Below, one piece after another: positions 54,551 through 63,596 of a stretch of DNA of 64,000 bases (the first letter of the stretch is position 1; each line of letters opens with the position of its first letter). The notes beneath the pieces are model-generated. The model was given only the letters and a program-made list of their open reading frames with translations. It was not told the DNA's origin and did no database searches. Both the position numbers and the translations under genes were made by a program. The DNA comes from Pseudovibrio sp. Ad37. GTDB taxonomy: Bacteria; Pseudomonadota; Alphaproteobacteria; Rhizobiales; Stappiaceae. Location: assembly GCF_001623075.1 (NCBI RefSeq), contig NZ_LMCF01000042.1:1-64000 (forward strand), in the 5' to 3' direction.

Positions 54551-54580
54551 AGGCAGCTTAGATATTCTAAGCTGCCTTTT
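54551..54580 (+). terminator. Terminator after the chemoreceptor gene
   Basis: Perfect 12 bp stem AGGCAGCTTAGA/TCTAAGCTGCCT with a TAT loop, ending in TTT. Confidence 0.9.
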
Positions 54581-54597
54581 GTTGTAAGCAAAATAAA

Positions 54598-54751
54598 CCT
54601 CCACCACCGGTGGAGGACTGGAAGAGTTCTACATTTTCAGTAAGAGACCTCCCTGCTTAGGCCATTGGCGTGGCCTTTTTACATTTGAGCAGGGAGGTTT
54701 TTTATGGATACCGATCACCTTTGGACTGATCAGGCGTGTTCGAGAACGTGA
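54598..54751 (+). other. Structured leader: two hairpins and a 15-codon ORF before a truncated ABC gene
   Basis: CCTCCACC/GGTGGAGG (54598-54616), then a long stem ACCTCCCTGCT/AGCAGGGAGGT (54647-54698) enclosing an inner AGGCCA/TGGCCT hairpin and followed by TTTTTT. GGGAGG in the 3' arm stands 6 bases before an ATG at 54704 that opens a 15-codon frame ([15 protein letters not shown]) overlapping the first codons of the truncated ABC gene in another frame. This may be a deletion junction, a terminator or a leader. Confidence 0.5.
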
Positions 54752-55419
54752 ACTTCGATCTGCGTGCAGGTGAAATTCTCGGCGTTGCAGGTCTGGTGGG
54801 CTCAGGTCGCACCAACGTGGCAGAGACCATCTACGGCGTGACCCCGGCAACGGGGGGCAGCATCAGCGTGTTCGGCGAGACGGTTGAGATCAAAACGCCA
54901 GCAGAGGCCATGGGTCACGGTATGGCGTTGCTGACCGAGGACCGCAAGGACACCGGTCTGTTCATGATGCTCGACATTCAGGAGAACATGCAGATCGCGC
55001 TTCTCAGTCAGGATCATGTGAAAGCCGGGTTTGTGGCCGAAAGCGCTGTCTCCAAGCTGTGCACGGAAATGAGCGAAGCCCTTCGCGTTAAAACACCGGG
55101 CATGAACGAGCGCATCGAGAACCTGTCTGGGGGCAACCAGCAGAAGGTTCTGATCGGTCGCTGGCTGCTGACCAAACCTCGCATCCTCATTCTGGATGAG
55201 CCAACCCGCGGCATCGACGTGGGCGCCAAGGCTGAAATCCATAAGCTCATTACCAAACTGGCCGGTGAGGGCGTTGCTGTTCTCATGATCTCCTCCGAGA
55301 TGCCGGAGGTGCTGGGCATGAGTGACCGCGTGATGGTGATGCATGAGGGACATGTCACCGGAATTCTGGATCGAGCTGAAGCAGATCAGGTCAGCGTTAT
55401 GCGCCTTGCTTCCAACTAA
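54736..55419 (+). pseudogene. Sugar ABC transporter ATPase (RbsA/MglA type), N-terminal half missing
   Basis: 227 residues corresponding only to the second nucleotide-binding domain of an RbsA/MglA-type double ATPase (normally about 500). It starts [20 protein letters not shown] with the degenerate Walker [13 protein letters not shown] expected for domain 2, then [11 protein letters not shown], the signature [15 protein letters not shown] and Walker [16 protein letters not shown] stop codon lies in frame nine bases before the GTG. The first domain with the active Walker A is gone and the leader at 54598-54751 takes its place. The permease gene downstream is intact, so the operon has lost its 5' end, including any binding protein. 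Confidence 0.85.
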
Positions 55420-55477
55420 GATTTTTCATGCGCGGCAGCTTTAAGCGCCCGACGCAGAGATTGAAAGGACTTGCCAG

Positions 55478-56491
55478 ATGGCAAATGCAACTGATGTAGC
55501 TGAGACAAATGCTCCAGCTCGAAAACTGCCGGTAGAGGCTAACATCTTCCTCGTATTGATCGGCATTGCAGTCTTTTTTGAAATTCTGGGCTGGATTGTG
55601 AAGGGCGACACCTTCCTGTTTAACCCACAGCGCCTGCTGATTATGGTTCTGCAGGTTTCCATCATCGGCCTTCTGGCCATTGGCGTGACGCAGGTGATCA
55701 TCACCGGCGGTATTGACCTGTCCTCAGGCTCAGTGCTTGCGCTTTCGGCCATGGTGGCCGCCAGTTTTGCGCAAACCTCTGACTATACCCGGGCCGTCTT
55801 TCCAATGTTCACGGACATGCCGTTCCTCGTACCAGTATTGGCTGGTATCGCCGTCGGGGCCTTAGCCGGGTTCATAAACGGGTCGTTGATAGCCTACACG
55901 GCCATCCCTCCGTTTATCGCAACTCTGGGCATGATGGTAACAGCGCGCGGTCTGGCACGTTACTACACCAAGGGTCAGCCGATCAGCTTGCTTTCTGAAG
56001 AGTACATGTGGCTGGGTTCCGGCACCATTCCGGTGATCATCTTCCTGATGGCCGCGTTTATCTTCCACATTGCCCTGCGTTTCACCCGTTACGGCAAATT
56101 CACCTATGCAACAGGTGCAAATGTTCAGGCGGCAAAAGTCTCCGGCATCAACGTTGGTCGTCACCTGATCAAAGTGTACACCCTTGCTGGTTTGCTGGCT
56201 GGTCTAGGCGGTGTGGTTGCCGCAGCCCGAGCTGGCAGTGGACAGGGAGGTATGGGCCTTGCATATGAGCTTGACGCCATCGCTGCAGCTGTTATTGGCG
56301 GAACAAGTCTTGCAGGCGGCGTTGGTCGCATCACAGGCACCGTCATCGGAACCATTATTCTGGGTACAATGATGAGTGGTTTCACGTTCCTTGGTATTGA
56401 TGCTTACATCCAGGACATCGTGAAAGGTGGTATCATTGTAGCTGCAGTGGTTGCGGATCAGTATCGCCAGCGCAAGCGGGCCAAGGTCTGA
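55478..56491 (+). CDS. Sugar ABC transporter permease, RbsC/inositol type
   Basis: 337 residues, about 10 hydrophobic helices of the BPD_transp_2 family: [20 protein letters not shown] near residue 70, [20 protein letters not shown] near 140 and the conserved [20 protein letters not shown] near 212 with [18 protein letters not shown] near 268. It would import a pentose, hexose or inositol with an RbsA-type ATPase, but its partner is truncated and no binding protein is present, so transport depends on parts encoded elsewhere. A terminator follows. Confidence 0.92.
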   Translation: MANATDVAETNAPARKLPVEANIFLVLIGIAVFFEILGWIVKGDTFLFNPQRLLIMVLQVSIIGLLAIGVTQVIITGGIDLSSGSVLALSAMVAASFAQTSDYTRAVFPMFTDMPFLVPVLAGIAVGALAGFINGSLIAYTAIPPFIATLGMMVTARGLARYYTKGQPISLLSEEYMWLGSGTIPVIIFLMAAFIFHIALRFTRYGKFTYATGANVQAAKVSGINVGRHLIKVYTLAGLLAGLGGVVAAARAGSGQGGMGLAYELDAIAAAVIGGTSLAGGVGRITGTVIGTIILGTMMSGFTFLGIDAYIQDIVKGGIIVAAVVADQYRQRKRAKV

Positions 56492-56545
56492 TCAAACCGC
56501 GAAAGAATTTAGGCTAAAACCTCCCACGGATGATGCCTAATACCC

Positions 56546-56584
56546 GAGCAGGAGAGCCCTCGTCCGGCCTCCTGCTCATTTTTT
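56546..56584 (+). terminator. Terminator after the RbsC-type permease gene
   Basis: Stem GAGCAGGAG/CTCCTGCTC with a 14-base loop, followed by ATTTTTT. It sits between convergent genes. Confidence 0.85.
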
Positions 56585-56615
56585 ATCTGCAGAGTTTTGG
56601 GCAGTGAGCCACCTG

Positions 56616-57677
56616 TCAGATATAGGCCTTCGACAGCTCCGCCTCACGCACATCAACCTTTGATCCAGTGCGGGAAGAGCTCTCAATCGCCTCAATGAGC
56701 GCATGCACCATCAGCGCATCATGACCGGTTACTTTCGGGTCGCGGTGTTCAATGATGCTGAGGGCGAAATCGTCAATAAGATCCCGGTGCCAGTCAGATG
56801 GAAACGCCATTGGGTTAGCCCCGCCGCCCGTTCCATCCTTCGTCCCGCTGCGTTCACCAAACACATCGATAGACCCGTCGCGATACGTCACCGTCAGCTT
56901 GCTGCCCTCCAGATGGGCAGAGGCCTTTGAACCATCCAGTACCAGCGTTTCTTTTGCATCGGGAAAGGTAGCTGTGGTCGCCATGATGGACCCCACAGCC
57001 CCGCTGTGAAACTCAATACCAGCCGTGGCGAAGTCTTCAGCCTCCATCTTATGTGCCGTGGTGGTTGCACACATCGCCTGCACGGATTTTGCCGGGCCGG
57101 TCAGGCTCAGCATCAGATCCAGCACATGAATGGCTTGCGTGATCAACACGCCTCCACCGTCCCGCGCATATGTTCCACGGCCTGACTGATCATAATAGGC
57201 CTGATCCCGCCACCACGGGATGTTCGCCCGTACCAGATGGATATCGCCCAAAGCCCCCTCTGAAAGCAACGTCCTCAGCTGCTTTGCACCTTCGCGGAAG
57301 CGGTGTTGAAACACGACACCGTATTTGACGCCAGCATAGTCGCAGAGCTCAACCAGTTCAGCCGCAGCATCATAGGTCCGTTCCAGCGGTTTTTCTGTCA
57401 GGATGTGTTTGCCTGCACCGGAGAAAAGCTCAACCAGTTCGTGGCGTTGATCGGGCGGGGTCAGCAGAAGGACCGCGTCAATCTCCGGATCACCGGCAAT
57501 CTGCTCGGGGCTGTCAAAGCATGGCCAGCCGTATTGCTGAGAGACAGCCTCTGCCCTGGCTTTTGTTCGGGTATAAAGACCTGCGACTTCAATGTGATTT
57601 CTCAGCAGGTCAAGCGCTTCCAGATGTGGTTTTGCGGCCATTCCCAAACCAACGACGGCCAGACTGATCGAGGGCAT
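56616..57677 (-). CDS. Gfo/Idh/MocA family oxidoreductase
   Basis: 353 residues. N-terminal Rossmann fold starting LAVVGLGMAAKPHLEAL, then AVLLLTPPDQRHELVELF and the EKPLERTYD motif with the catalytic-site Lys (ILTEKPL near residue 95); GGGVLITQAIHVLDLM gives the conserved His of the C-terminal domain. Members oxidise sugars or inositol, or act on glucosides. As last gene downstream of the MalFGK-like operon on the same strand (132 bp from the ATPase remnant) it probably acts on the imported sugar. Confidence 0.92.
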   Translation of the reverse strand: MPSISLAVVGLGMAAKPHLEALDLLRNHIEVAGLYTRTKARAEAVSQQYGWPCFDSPEQIAGDPEIDAVLLLTPPDQRHELVELFSGAGKHILTEKPLERTYDAAAELVELCDYAGVKYGVVFQHRFREGAKQLRTLLSEGALGDIHLVRANIPWWRDQAYYDQSGRGTYARDGGGVLITQAIHVLDLMLSLTGPAKSVQAMCATTTAHKMEAEDFATAGIEFHSGAVGSIMATTATFPDAKETLVLDGSKASAHLEGSKLTVTYRDGSIDVFGERSGTKDGTGGGANPMAFPSDWHRDLIDDFALSIIEHRDPKVTGHDALMVHALIEAIESSSRTGSKVDVREAELSKAYI

Positions 57678-57809
57678 TCAGAGGAATTCCTTCTGCGGTA
57701 CATATATCAGGCAGTATTTATACCAGTTTAGGTTGCCCCAGAAGAACGTGGAAACCCTGAGTCCAGAAAAACGGTTCGTTGCCGCAGCAACGAACCAGTT
57801 CAGGGGAAC

Positions 57810-58612
57810 TTATACAGGAGACTCCAGCCGCATTTCTGTCCGAGCATTAAACATATGCAGCTTTTCTTTAATGTAAGACACGTGAACCTGCGTGCCTTCA
57901 GCGATATCAGGCCGGTCGAGTGTGAAGATTTTAAGGCTGGCTTGTCGTAGATTTCCAGCGGCGTGCCAACCTGCTGAATATATCCATCATGCATGGCGAC
58001 GATTCTGTCGGCCATGGTCATGGCTTCAATCTGATCGTGTGTCACATAAATAGACGTGGCATTGAGCTTGCGATGCAGCTTGCGGATTTCCGAGCGCATT
58101 TGCTCGCGAAGGCGCGCATCCAGATTGGAAAGCGGCTCATCGAATAAAAACGCTTGCGGGTCACGCACAATCGCCCGCCCCATAGCAACGCGCTGACGTT
58201 GACCGCCAGAGAGCGCTTTGGGACGCCGCTCCAGAAGACCGTTCAGACCCAGAATGCTGGAGACCCCATTAACCGCACTGGCGATCTTCTCCTTCGGTGA
58301 TTTGCGAAGGGTCATCGCATAGCTGATGTTTTCCTCCACACTCATATGCGGATAGAGCGCATAAGACTGGAACACCATTGCGATATCCCTGTCTCGCGGC
58401 GGCAAATCATTGATGATCCGCTCGTTGATCGAGATTGAGCCCGATGTTACTTCCTCCAGCCCCGCAATCATACGCAGCAAGGTGGATTTGCCACAGCCTG
58501 ACGGACCAACCAGCACAATGAACTCACCATTCTGAATGTTCAGGTCAATACCGTGCAAAACAGCGGTGTTTCCGTAGGATTTGGTTGACTCGGTGATTTG
58601 AATAGAAGCCAT
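57810..58612 (-). pseudogene. Sugar ABC transporter ATPase (MalK/UgpC type) with internal deletion and frameshift
   Basis: The first 226 residues are normal: Walker [19 protein letters not shown]-loop [12 protein letters not shown], signature [16 protein letters not shown], Walker [15 protein letters not shown]-loop [10 protein letters not shown]. After YDKPA (about 57934) the frame turns to an unrelated 44-residue tail ending near 57800. In another frame the true MalK C-terminus resumes ([35 protein letters not shown]) and stops at 57810. About 80 codons of the regulatory TOBE domain are deleted. The ATPase core could still work; the regulatory domain cannot. Start ATG 58612 with GAGG upstream. 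Confidence 0.85.
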
Positions 58613-58623
58613 AGGGTACCTCG

Positions 58624-59475
58624 TTATCCTTTGACCGCACCGGCGGTAAGACCCTGCACCAGATAACGCTGGATGAGGAAGAAGAAGATTGCCGCTGGAA
58701 TGAGTGCCAGGAAGCCTGCTGCCATCATCTGCCCAAAATCGACAGAGAACTTGGAGACGAACGTGAGCAAGCCAACCGGAAAGGTGACTGCATCCGGACT
58801 GCTGACCAGCATGAGCGCAAAGAGCAGCTCGCTCCACGCTGCGGTGAACACAAAGCCAAGCGTGGCTGCAATGCCCGGCAGGGTGAGCGGGAAGATGATC
58901 TTCACCAGCGCCCCAAAGCGGGTATTGCCGTCAATCATGGCTGCTTCTTCAAGGTCTTTGGGAATGCCATCAAAAAACGACTGCATCAGAAAGGTCGCAA
59001 ACGGAACGTTGAAGGCCGTGTAGACCACCACAAGTCCAAGCAGACTGTCCGTCAGCCCCAGCGGCGTGAGAATGCGGAAGATCGGTGCAATCAGCATGAC
59101 CAGCGGGAACATCTGTGTGACCAGCATCAGCACGATGATGACTGCCTTACCGCGATAATGAAACCGTGAGAATGAATAGCCTGCCGCCGCTGCAATCAGC
59201 GTGGAAATGAAAGCGGTTGAGCCTGACACGATAGCCGAGTTGATAAAGAACTGCGGAAAGTCCGTATCTGTCATCACCTGCGTGAAGTTGGTCCACGTCA
59301 TTTCTGAGGGCCACATACGGATGCCCTCTGAGTAAAGCAATTTAGTCGGTGTCACCGCGACCTTGAACAGCCAAAAAAGCGGAAACAGCGCAAAGAACAG
59401 ATAGCAGGCGAGCAGGCCGTAATGGACACTCCAGTCCACCACCCGTTGGCCCTTTGATTTTGCATAGTATGCCAT
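58624..59475 (-). CDS. Sugar ABC transporter permease, MalG type
   Basis: 283 residues, six membrane helices and the EAA loop [24 protein letters not shown] near residue 185 that docks to the ATPase. The C-terminus [34 protein letters not shown] is typical of MalG/UgpE proteins. It lies 11 bp upstream of the ATPase remnant and 9 bp after the partner permease in one operon. Confidence 0.92.
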   Translation of the reverse strand: MAYYAKSKGQRVVDWSVHYGLLACYLFFALFPLFWLFKVAVTPTKLLYSEGIRMWPSEMTWTNFTQVMTDTDFPQFFINSAIVSGSTAFISTLIAAAAGYSFSRFHYRGKAVIIVLMLVTQMFPLVMLIAPIFRILTPLGLTDSLLGLVVVYTAFNVPFATFLMQSFFDGIPKDLEEAAMIDGNTRFGALVKIIFPLTLPGIAATLGFVFTAAWSELLFALMLVSSPDAVTFPVGLLTFVSKFSVDFGQMMAAGFLALIPAAIFFFLIQRYLVQGLTAGAVKG

Positions 59476-59484
59476 AACAGAGCC

Positions 59485-60423
59485 TCAGGTTTCGCGCAGC
59501 AGACTGCGTCTGATGAAGATGATGGAGACGGCATAGGCCATCAACAGAACCAGCAGCACAGCCGCAATTGCGGAGGCATAGCCAAAGTCCAGACGGCGGA
59601 AAGCCTGCGTGAAGATGTAACTGGAGACGATCTGCGTTGAATCTGCCGGTCCGCCATTGGTCATGACGATAATGAGATCCGCAAAGTTGGCGATCCAGAT
59701 GGTGCGCAGCATCAGCGTAATCGCGATGGTCGGCGCCAGAAACGGCAGCGTGATACTGACAAACTGTTGCTTGCGGCTCGCGCCATCGATGGATGCTGCC
59801 TCGTAAATCTCACCTGGAATGGATTGAAGCGCAGCCAGCAAAGTGATCGCAAAAAACGGGATACCGAACCAGATGTTGGCAATGATCGGTCCCCACATGG
59901 CGAGGTCAGGATCTGACAGAATATTGGTTGGTTCGCTCAGAATACCAAGCGTAAACAGCCATTGGGGCAGGGGGCTGATGACCGGATTGAACATCCATGC
60001 CCAGTTGAGGCCAGACAGGAATGCAGGCACCGCCCATGGCAGAAAAACAAGCGACTGGATGATACGCCGTCCCGGAAAAGTGCGGTTGAGCAGCAGAGCG
60101 AGGGTTAACCCCAGAAAGAATTGAAAGAACAGTGAGCTGACTGTCCACCAGAAGGTATTGTAAAGGGCGTTATGGAAGTTCTGGTCGTGCCAGATCGCCT
60201 CAAAATGCGCAAAGCCCACATAACCACCGCTGAACGGGTTGAGGATGCGGATATCTCTGACTGTGTAGGTCAGGCCAACCACCAGCGGCACCATCATCAC
60301 AGTCACCAACAGCACAATGGCAGGGGCTGCGTAAAAGTAAGGCTCAAATCGGGATAGGAATCTGCGGGAAGTCACACCCTGCCGACTGGCAGGGTGTGTT
60401 CCAAGGTCTGTGGCAGCTGTCAT
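59485..60423 (-). CDS. Sugar ABC transporter permease, MalF type
   Basis: 312 residues, six membrane helices (first FYAAPAIVLLVTVMMVPLVV) and the EAA loop EIYEAASIDGASRKQQFVSI near residue 205. The ATG at 60423 overlaps the binding-protein stop in TGATG; an adjacent GTG three bases earlier is possible. Forms the translocation pore with the MalG-type subunit. Confidence 0.92.
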   Translation of the reverse strand: MTAATDLGTHPASRQGVTSRRFLSRFEPYFYAAPAIVLLVTVMMVPLVVGLTYTVRDIRILNPFSGGYVGFAHFEAIWHDQNFHNALYNTFWWTVSSLFFQFFLGLTLALLLNRTFPGRRIIQSLVFLPWAVPAFLSGLNWAWMFNPVISPLPQWLFTLGILSEPTNILSDPDLAMWGPIIANIWFGIPFFAITLLAALQSIPGEIYEAASIDGASRKQQFVSITLPFLAPTIAITLMLRTIWIANFADLIIVMTNGGPADSTQIVSSYIFTQAFRRLDFGYASAIAAVLLVLLMAYAVSIIFIRRSLLRET

Positions 60424-61688
60424 CACTGTTTAGCCAGCCACTTTTTCTGTGCTGTTGTGAGGTAATCCCCCCACTCCTTGCCAAGCTCTTCCGCAGACTT
60501 GCGACCCAGCAGAGCCTCCTGACTGGTGCGGATGGAGATGGAATCTTTGAAGAACGCAAATTCTTCAAGGTGTGTTGGCATTGTCAGCGGGTGGACGTCC
60601 GGATCGGACAGCTCTTCGAACCAGCCAGCAAACTGCGGCGTGTTGTAGTGTGGATCACTTTCTGCATCTTTGTAGATCGGCAGAGTTCCCACACGCTTGG
60701 ACCACTCAAGGTTCGCATCACGGCTTTGAAGCTTCGCAATCAGCTTCCAGGAGGCGTCTTTGTCTTCGCTGTCAGCAAACATGGACCAGCCCGCATACCC
60801 GATGGTTGGGTAGGCCTTGCCATTTGGACCTTTTGGCATGGTGGTCACACCGAAATCATTCGGGTCCATGCGCTGCGAAATGCCAATGAGTGCATCCGGA
60901 TCCTGATCAAGCATGGCACATGTGCCGGAGTAGAAGCCTGCCACGATCTCGTTGAAGCCCCAGTTCAGGCTGTCTTTTGGTGCAAGACCATCTTGATAGA
61001 GGTCCACCATGAACTGTGCACCCTTGATCCACGCATCCGTGGACATGATGCTGTTGCCTTCCTCATCGAAGAACTGATCTGTGCCAGCTGCTGTTGCCCC
61101 AAACACGGCCCAGCCATTCAAACCGCCAGAGCCACCGCGCAGACAGAAGCCGTACTTGCCTGGAAGAGCCGATACTTTTTCAGCTGCATCACGGAAGTCA
61201 TCCAATGTCACAGGTCGATTTTCAACACCCGCTTCCTTGAAGAGCTTCTTGTTGTAAAACATGGCGCGCAGATAGAAACCGTAGGGCAGCATGTAAGCTG
61301 TACCGGAACCACTGCGTGCCATCTCAATGGTGCGGGCATTCAGCTTGTCGGTGCCATCCCAGCTCTTCAGGTAGGGCTCAAGGCTTTCCAAAGCGCCGTT
61401 ATTGGCATAAAGCGCGGCCCATGTGTCTGGCATTTCAACCACATCCGGCGTCTGACCAGCAGAAACCATGGTCGCGAACTTCTCGAAAGCCTGTCCCCAA
61501 GGCAACGAGATGATTTCGACATTGGTGCCCGGGTTTTCCGCTTCAAACTGCGAAACGATACTCTGCAAAACCTTGGTACGTTCCGGGCTTGTGATCACCT
61601 CCACCAGTCGAAGATTGGTTTCAGCAGCTGTCGGACCTGCAATAGCTGTTGCCACAAGACTTGCGGCCAATAATTTCTTCAAACTCAT
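60423..61688 (-). CDS. Sugar ABC transporter substrate-binding protein
   Basis: 421 residues, family 1 extracellular solute-binding protein. Signal peptide LKKLLAASLVATAIAGPTAA; mature VTTMPKGPNGKAYPTIGYAG block and the N-terminal TNLRLVEVITSPERTKVLQS are typical. It delivers a sugar to the MalF/MalG-type permeases. AGAGG lies 7 bases before the ATG. Located 22 bp after the PLP-enzyme gene in the same operon. Confidence 0.93.
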   Translation of the reverse strand: MSLKKLLAASLVATAIAGPTAAETNLRLVEVITSPERTKVLQSIVSQFEAENPGTNVEIISLPWGQAFEKFATMVSAGQTPDVVEMPDTWAALYANNGALESLEPYLKSWDGTDKLNARTIEMARSGSGTAYMLPYGFYLRAMFYNKKLFKEAGVENRPVTLDDFRDAAEKVSALPGKYGFCLRGGSGGLNGWAVFGATAAGTDQFFDEEGNSIMSTDAWIKGAQFMVDLYQDGLAPKDSLNWGFNEIVAGFYSGTCAMLDQDPDALIGISQRMDPNDFGVTTMPKGPNGKAYPTIGYAGWSMFADSEDKDASWKLIAKLQSRDANLEWSKRVGTLPIYKDAESDPHYNTPQFAGWFEELSDPDVHPLTMPTHLEEFAFFKDSISIRTSQEALLGRKSAEELGKEWGDYLTTAQKKWLAKQ

Positions 61689-61710
61689 AATTGCCTCTCC
61701 TCTAGCAATG

Positions 61711-62874
61711 TTATTCTGATGCTGCCCCTAACGCTTCTTCGAGGTCCCCCCAGAGATCCTCAGGGTCTTCAAGGCCAACATTCAGGCGAACGACGTGCGG
61801 TGACACGCCAAAGAATGCGGTTGAGTTTGGTCCTCCCGATTGAATGAGAGAGGCCTGCGCAGGGCAAATCAGGCTTTCATGCCCGCCCCAACTCACACCC
61901 ATTTTGAAAATTTTCAGGTGATTACACAGTGCTTCGACGCTGACATTGTCTGCCAGTTCAATTGAAAAGAGACCGGAGGTTCCACGCAGGCCAGGATGGG
62001 CCTTATTCTGGAACGCCGGATGAAAAACAGTTTTCACGCGAGGATGTTCAGCCAGTCGCTTGGCAATCTCCATCCCAGCCTGCTCATGGGCTTTCATACG
62101 GATTGGCAGTGTCCGCAGGCCGCGCAACAACAACCACGCCTCAAACGGTGCGATCTTGCCGCCCAGATACTGGGTCACTTCCCCGCGAATTTGCGCCACA
62201 CGCGCAGCAGACGTGGCGATCACCCCCGCAACCACATCACTGTGGCCACTGATGTACTTGGATGCAGAATGGACCACAATATCGCAGTCCAGTTTGATCG
62301 GATTCTGGAAGATGGGTGAAGCCCAGCTGTTGTCAATGATCGTTGCGACACCGGCTTCCTGGGCCCGTGCGCACAACGCTTTCACATCATGGGCCTCCAT
62401 GATCCAGCTGGTCGGGCTTTCCAGATAAAACAGAGCATGCCCGGGCAAGGCAGCTTCAACCGTCGCCAGATTGCCGCCATCGATGTAATCAACGCTCACA
62501 CCAAACTTGCGCAGGAAGATTTCAAAGAAACGGAAAGTATCTGGATAAACATGTTTGACGGACAAGATCCGGTCACCGGGTTTCACCACAGACAGGATGG
62601 CTGATGAAATAGCGGCCATACCACTGGAAAGCGCGAGTGCATCTTCAGCGCCCTCCAGCTTGGCAATCTTCTCCTCAAACGCACGGACGGTTGGATTAAT
62701 GCCGCGCGTATAAACCGGGCGGTTGATCTTGCCCGCGAAGGTTTCACACATCTCCTGATAGGAAGAGAACGTGAAAAGCGAGTTTTGAAAAATAGGTGGC
62801 ACGACTGCATCCGCAAAGGATGTTTCATCATGCGCCACGATTGTTGCTGTGTCCTCCCCCCACAGGTCGATCAT
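61711..62874 (-). CDS. Cys/Met-metabolism PLP enzyme (cystathionine gamma-synthase/beta-lyase family)
   Basis: 387 residues. PLP lysine in VVHSASKYISGHSDVVAG near residue 200; YTRGINPTVRAFEEKIAKLE and ALSSGMAAISSAIL near the N-terminus, and GTSGLFSIELADN plus VSWGGHESLI near the C-terminus, mark the Cys/Met metabolism family. It could act on cystathionine, methionine or a related thioether. Its ATG overlaps the GntR stop (ATGA). Finding it between a GntR regulator and a sugar ABC importer is unusual. Confidence 0.9.
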   Translation of the reverse strand: MIDLWGEDTATIVAHDETSFADAVVPPIFQNSLFTFSSYQEMCETFAGKINRPVYTRGINPTVRAFEEKIAKLEGAEDALALSSGMAAISSAILSVVKPGDRILSVKHVYPDTFRFFEIFLRKFGVSVDYIDGGNLATVEAALPGHALFYLESPTSWIMEAHDVKALCARAQEAGVATIIDNSWASPIFQNPIKLDCDIVVHSASKYISGHSDVVAGVIATSAARVAQIRGEVTQYLGGKIAPFEAWLLLRGLRTLPIRMKAHEQAGMEIAKRLAEHPRVKTVFHPAFQNKAHPGLRGTSGLFSIELADNVSVEALCNHLKIFKMGVSWGGHESLICPAQASLIQSGGPNSTAFFGVSPHVVRLNVGLEDPEDLWGDLEEALGAASE

Positions 62875-63596
62875 ACTGCGTCCGTTTCCTGTGCCATTTG
62901 CACAATATCTTCTTCAACCACGCTCAAAATTTCCAAGGTATGTTTGCGGGCCATCTCCGTGTCTCCAGCGGCAACGGCGTCAAATAATTGTCGGTGAAAT
63001 GGAAAAGACCGTCCGGCAAAATCTTTGCGGTCGAACGGCATATCAAAAAAGCTCTCAAAAGATTCCCGCATCTGCTGCAACAACTGCTCAAACAGCGGAT
63101 TGCCTGCAGCACGGTAAATAGACAGGTGAAACTCAAGGTCTTCCGGGCCAGCTGTCCCATTAAGGTGATGGACCGACTCCATGTGCTCTAACTTGGTGCG
63201 CATCTCGTCAATCTCTTCCGGCGTTGCCCGCTTGGCTGCCAGAATAGAGGCTTCAACTTCAAGCGCCCGGCGCACTTCCAGCGTTTGCAACAGGCCATCA
63301 CGCTTGGTTGCAATGGACAGCGGCAGGTAAACGGTTTTCTCGGAGAGCGGGCGCTTTAGATATGTCCCTGACCCACGGCGGATCTCCACGATCCCCAACG
63401 CTTGCAAATGGCGGATCACCTCACGAATGGACGAGCGGCCAACCTTCAGGCCGTTCATCAGCTCTCGTTCCGTGGGCAATCTGTCACCGGGCTGCAAGCC
63501 TTCCTCCACGATGAAATCTGTCAGCGATTGCAGAATTGCGTCGCTTCTGTCCTCGGTCTTGATTGGCCGAATTTTATTATTGGATGGGCTTGGCAC
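62871..63596 (-). CDS. GntR-family transcriptional regulator, FadR type
   Basis: 241 residues. A winged helix at about residues 20-85 (PGDRLPTERELMNGLKVGRS, SIREVIRHLQALGIVEIRRG) is followed by an all-helical FCD ligand domain (EVRRALEVEASILAAKRATP, DLEFHLSIYRAAGNPLFEQL, PFHRQLFDAVAAGD) with His metal ligands. I chose GTG at 63596, which has CGGAG 5 bases upstream and gives the normal FadR length; the frame stays open to 63719. As first gene of the operon it probably represses the PLP-enzyme/importer genes and itself. TTGGTCTGAC on the minus strand around 63651 may be its operator. Confidence 0.88.
   Translation of the reverse strand: MPSPSNNKIRPIKTEDRSDAILQSLTDFIVEEGLQPGDRLPTERELMNGLKVGRSSIREVIRHLQALGIVEIRRGSGTYLKRPLSEKTVYLPLSIATKRDGLLQTLEVRRALEVEASILAAKRATPEEIDEMRTKLEHMESVHHLNGTAGPEDLEFHLSIYRAAGNPLFEQLLQQMRESFESFFDMPFDRKDFAGRSFPFHRQLFDAVAAGDTEMARKHTLEILSVVEEDIVQMAQETDAV

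Noticed and set aside
60396-61673. 425-codon open frame opposite to the sugar-binding-protein gene
   Set aside because: Antisense to a clear solute-binding protein with signal peptide; the composition is not protein-like.
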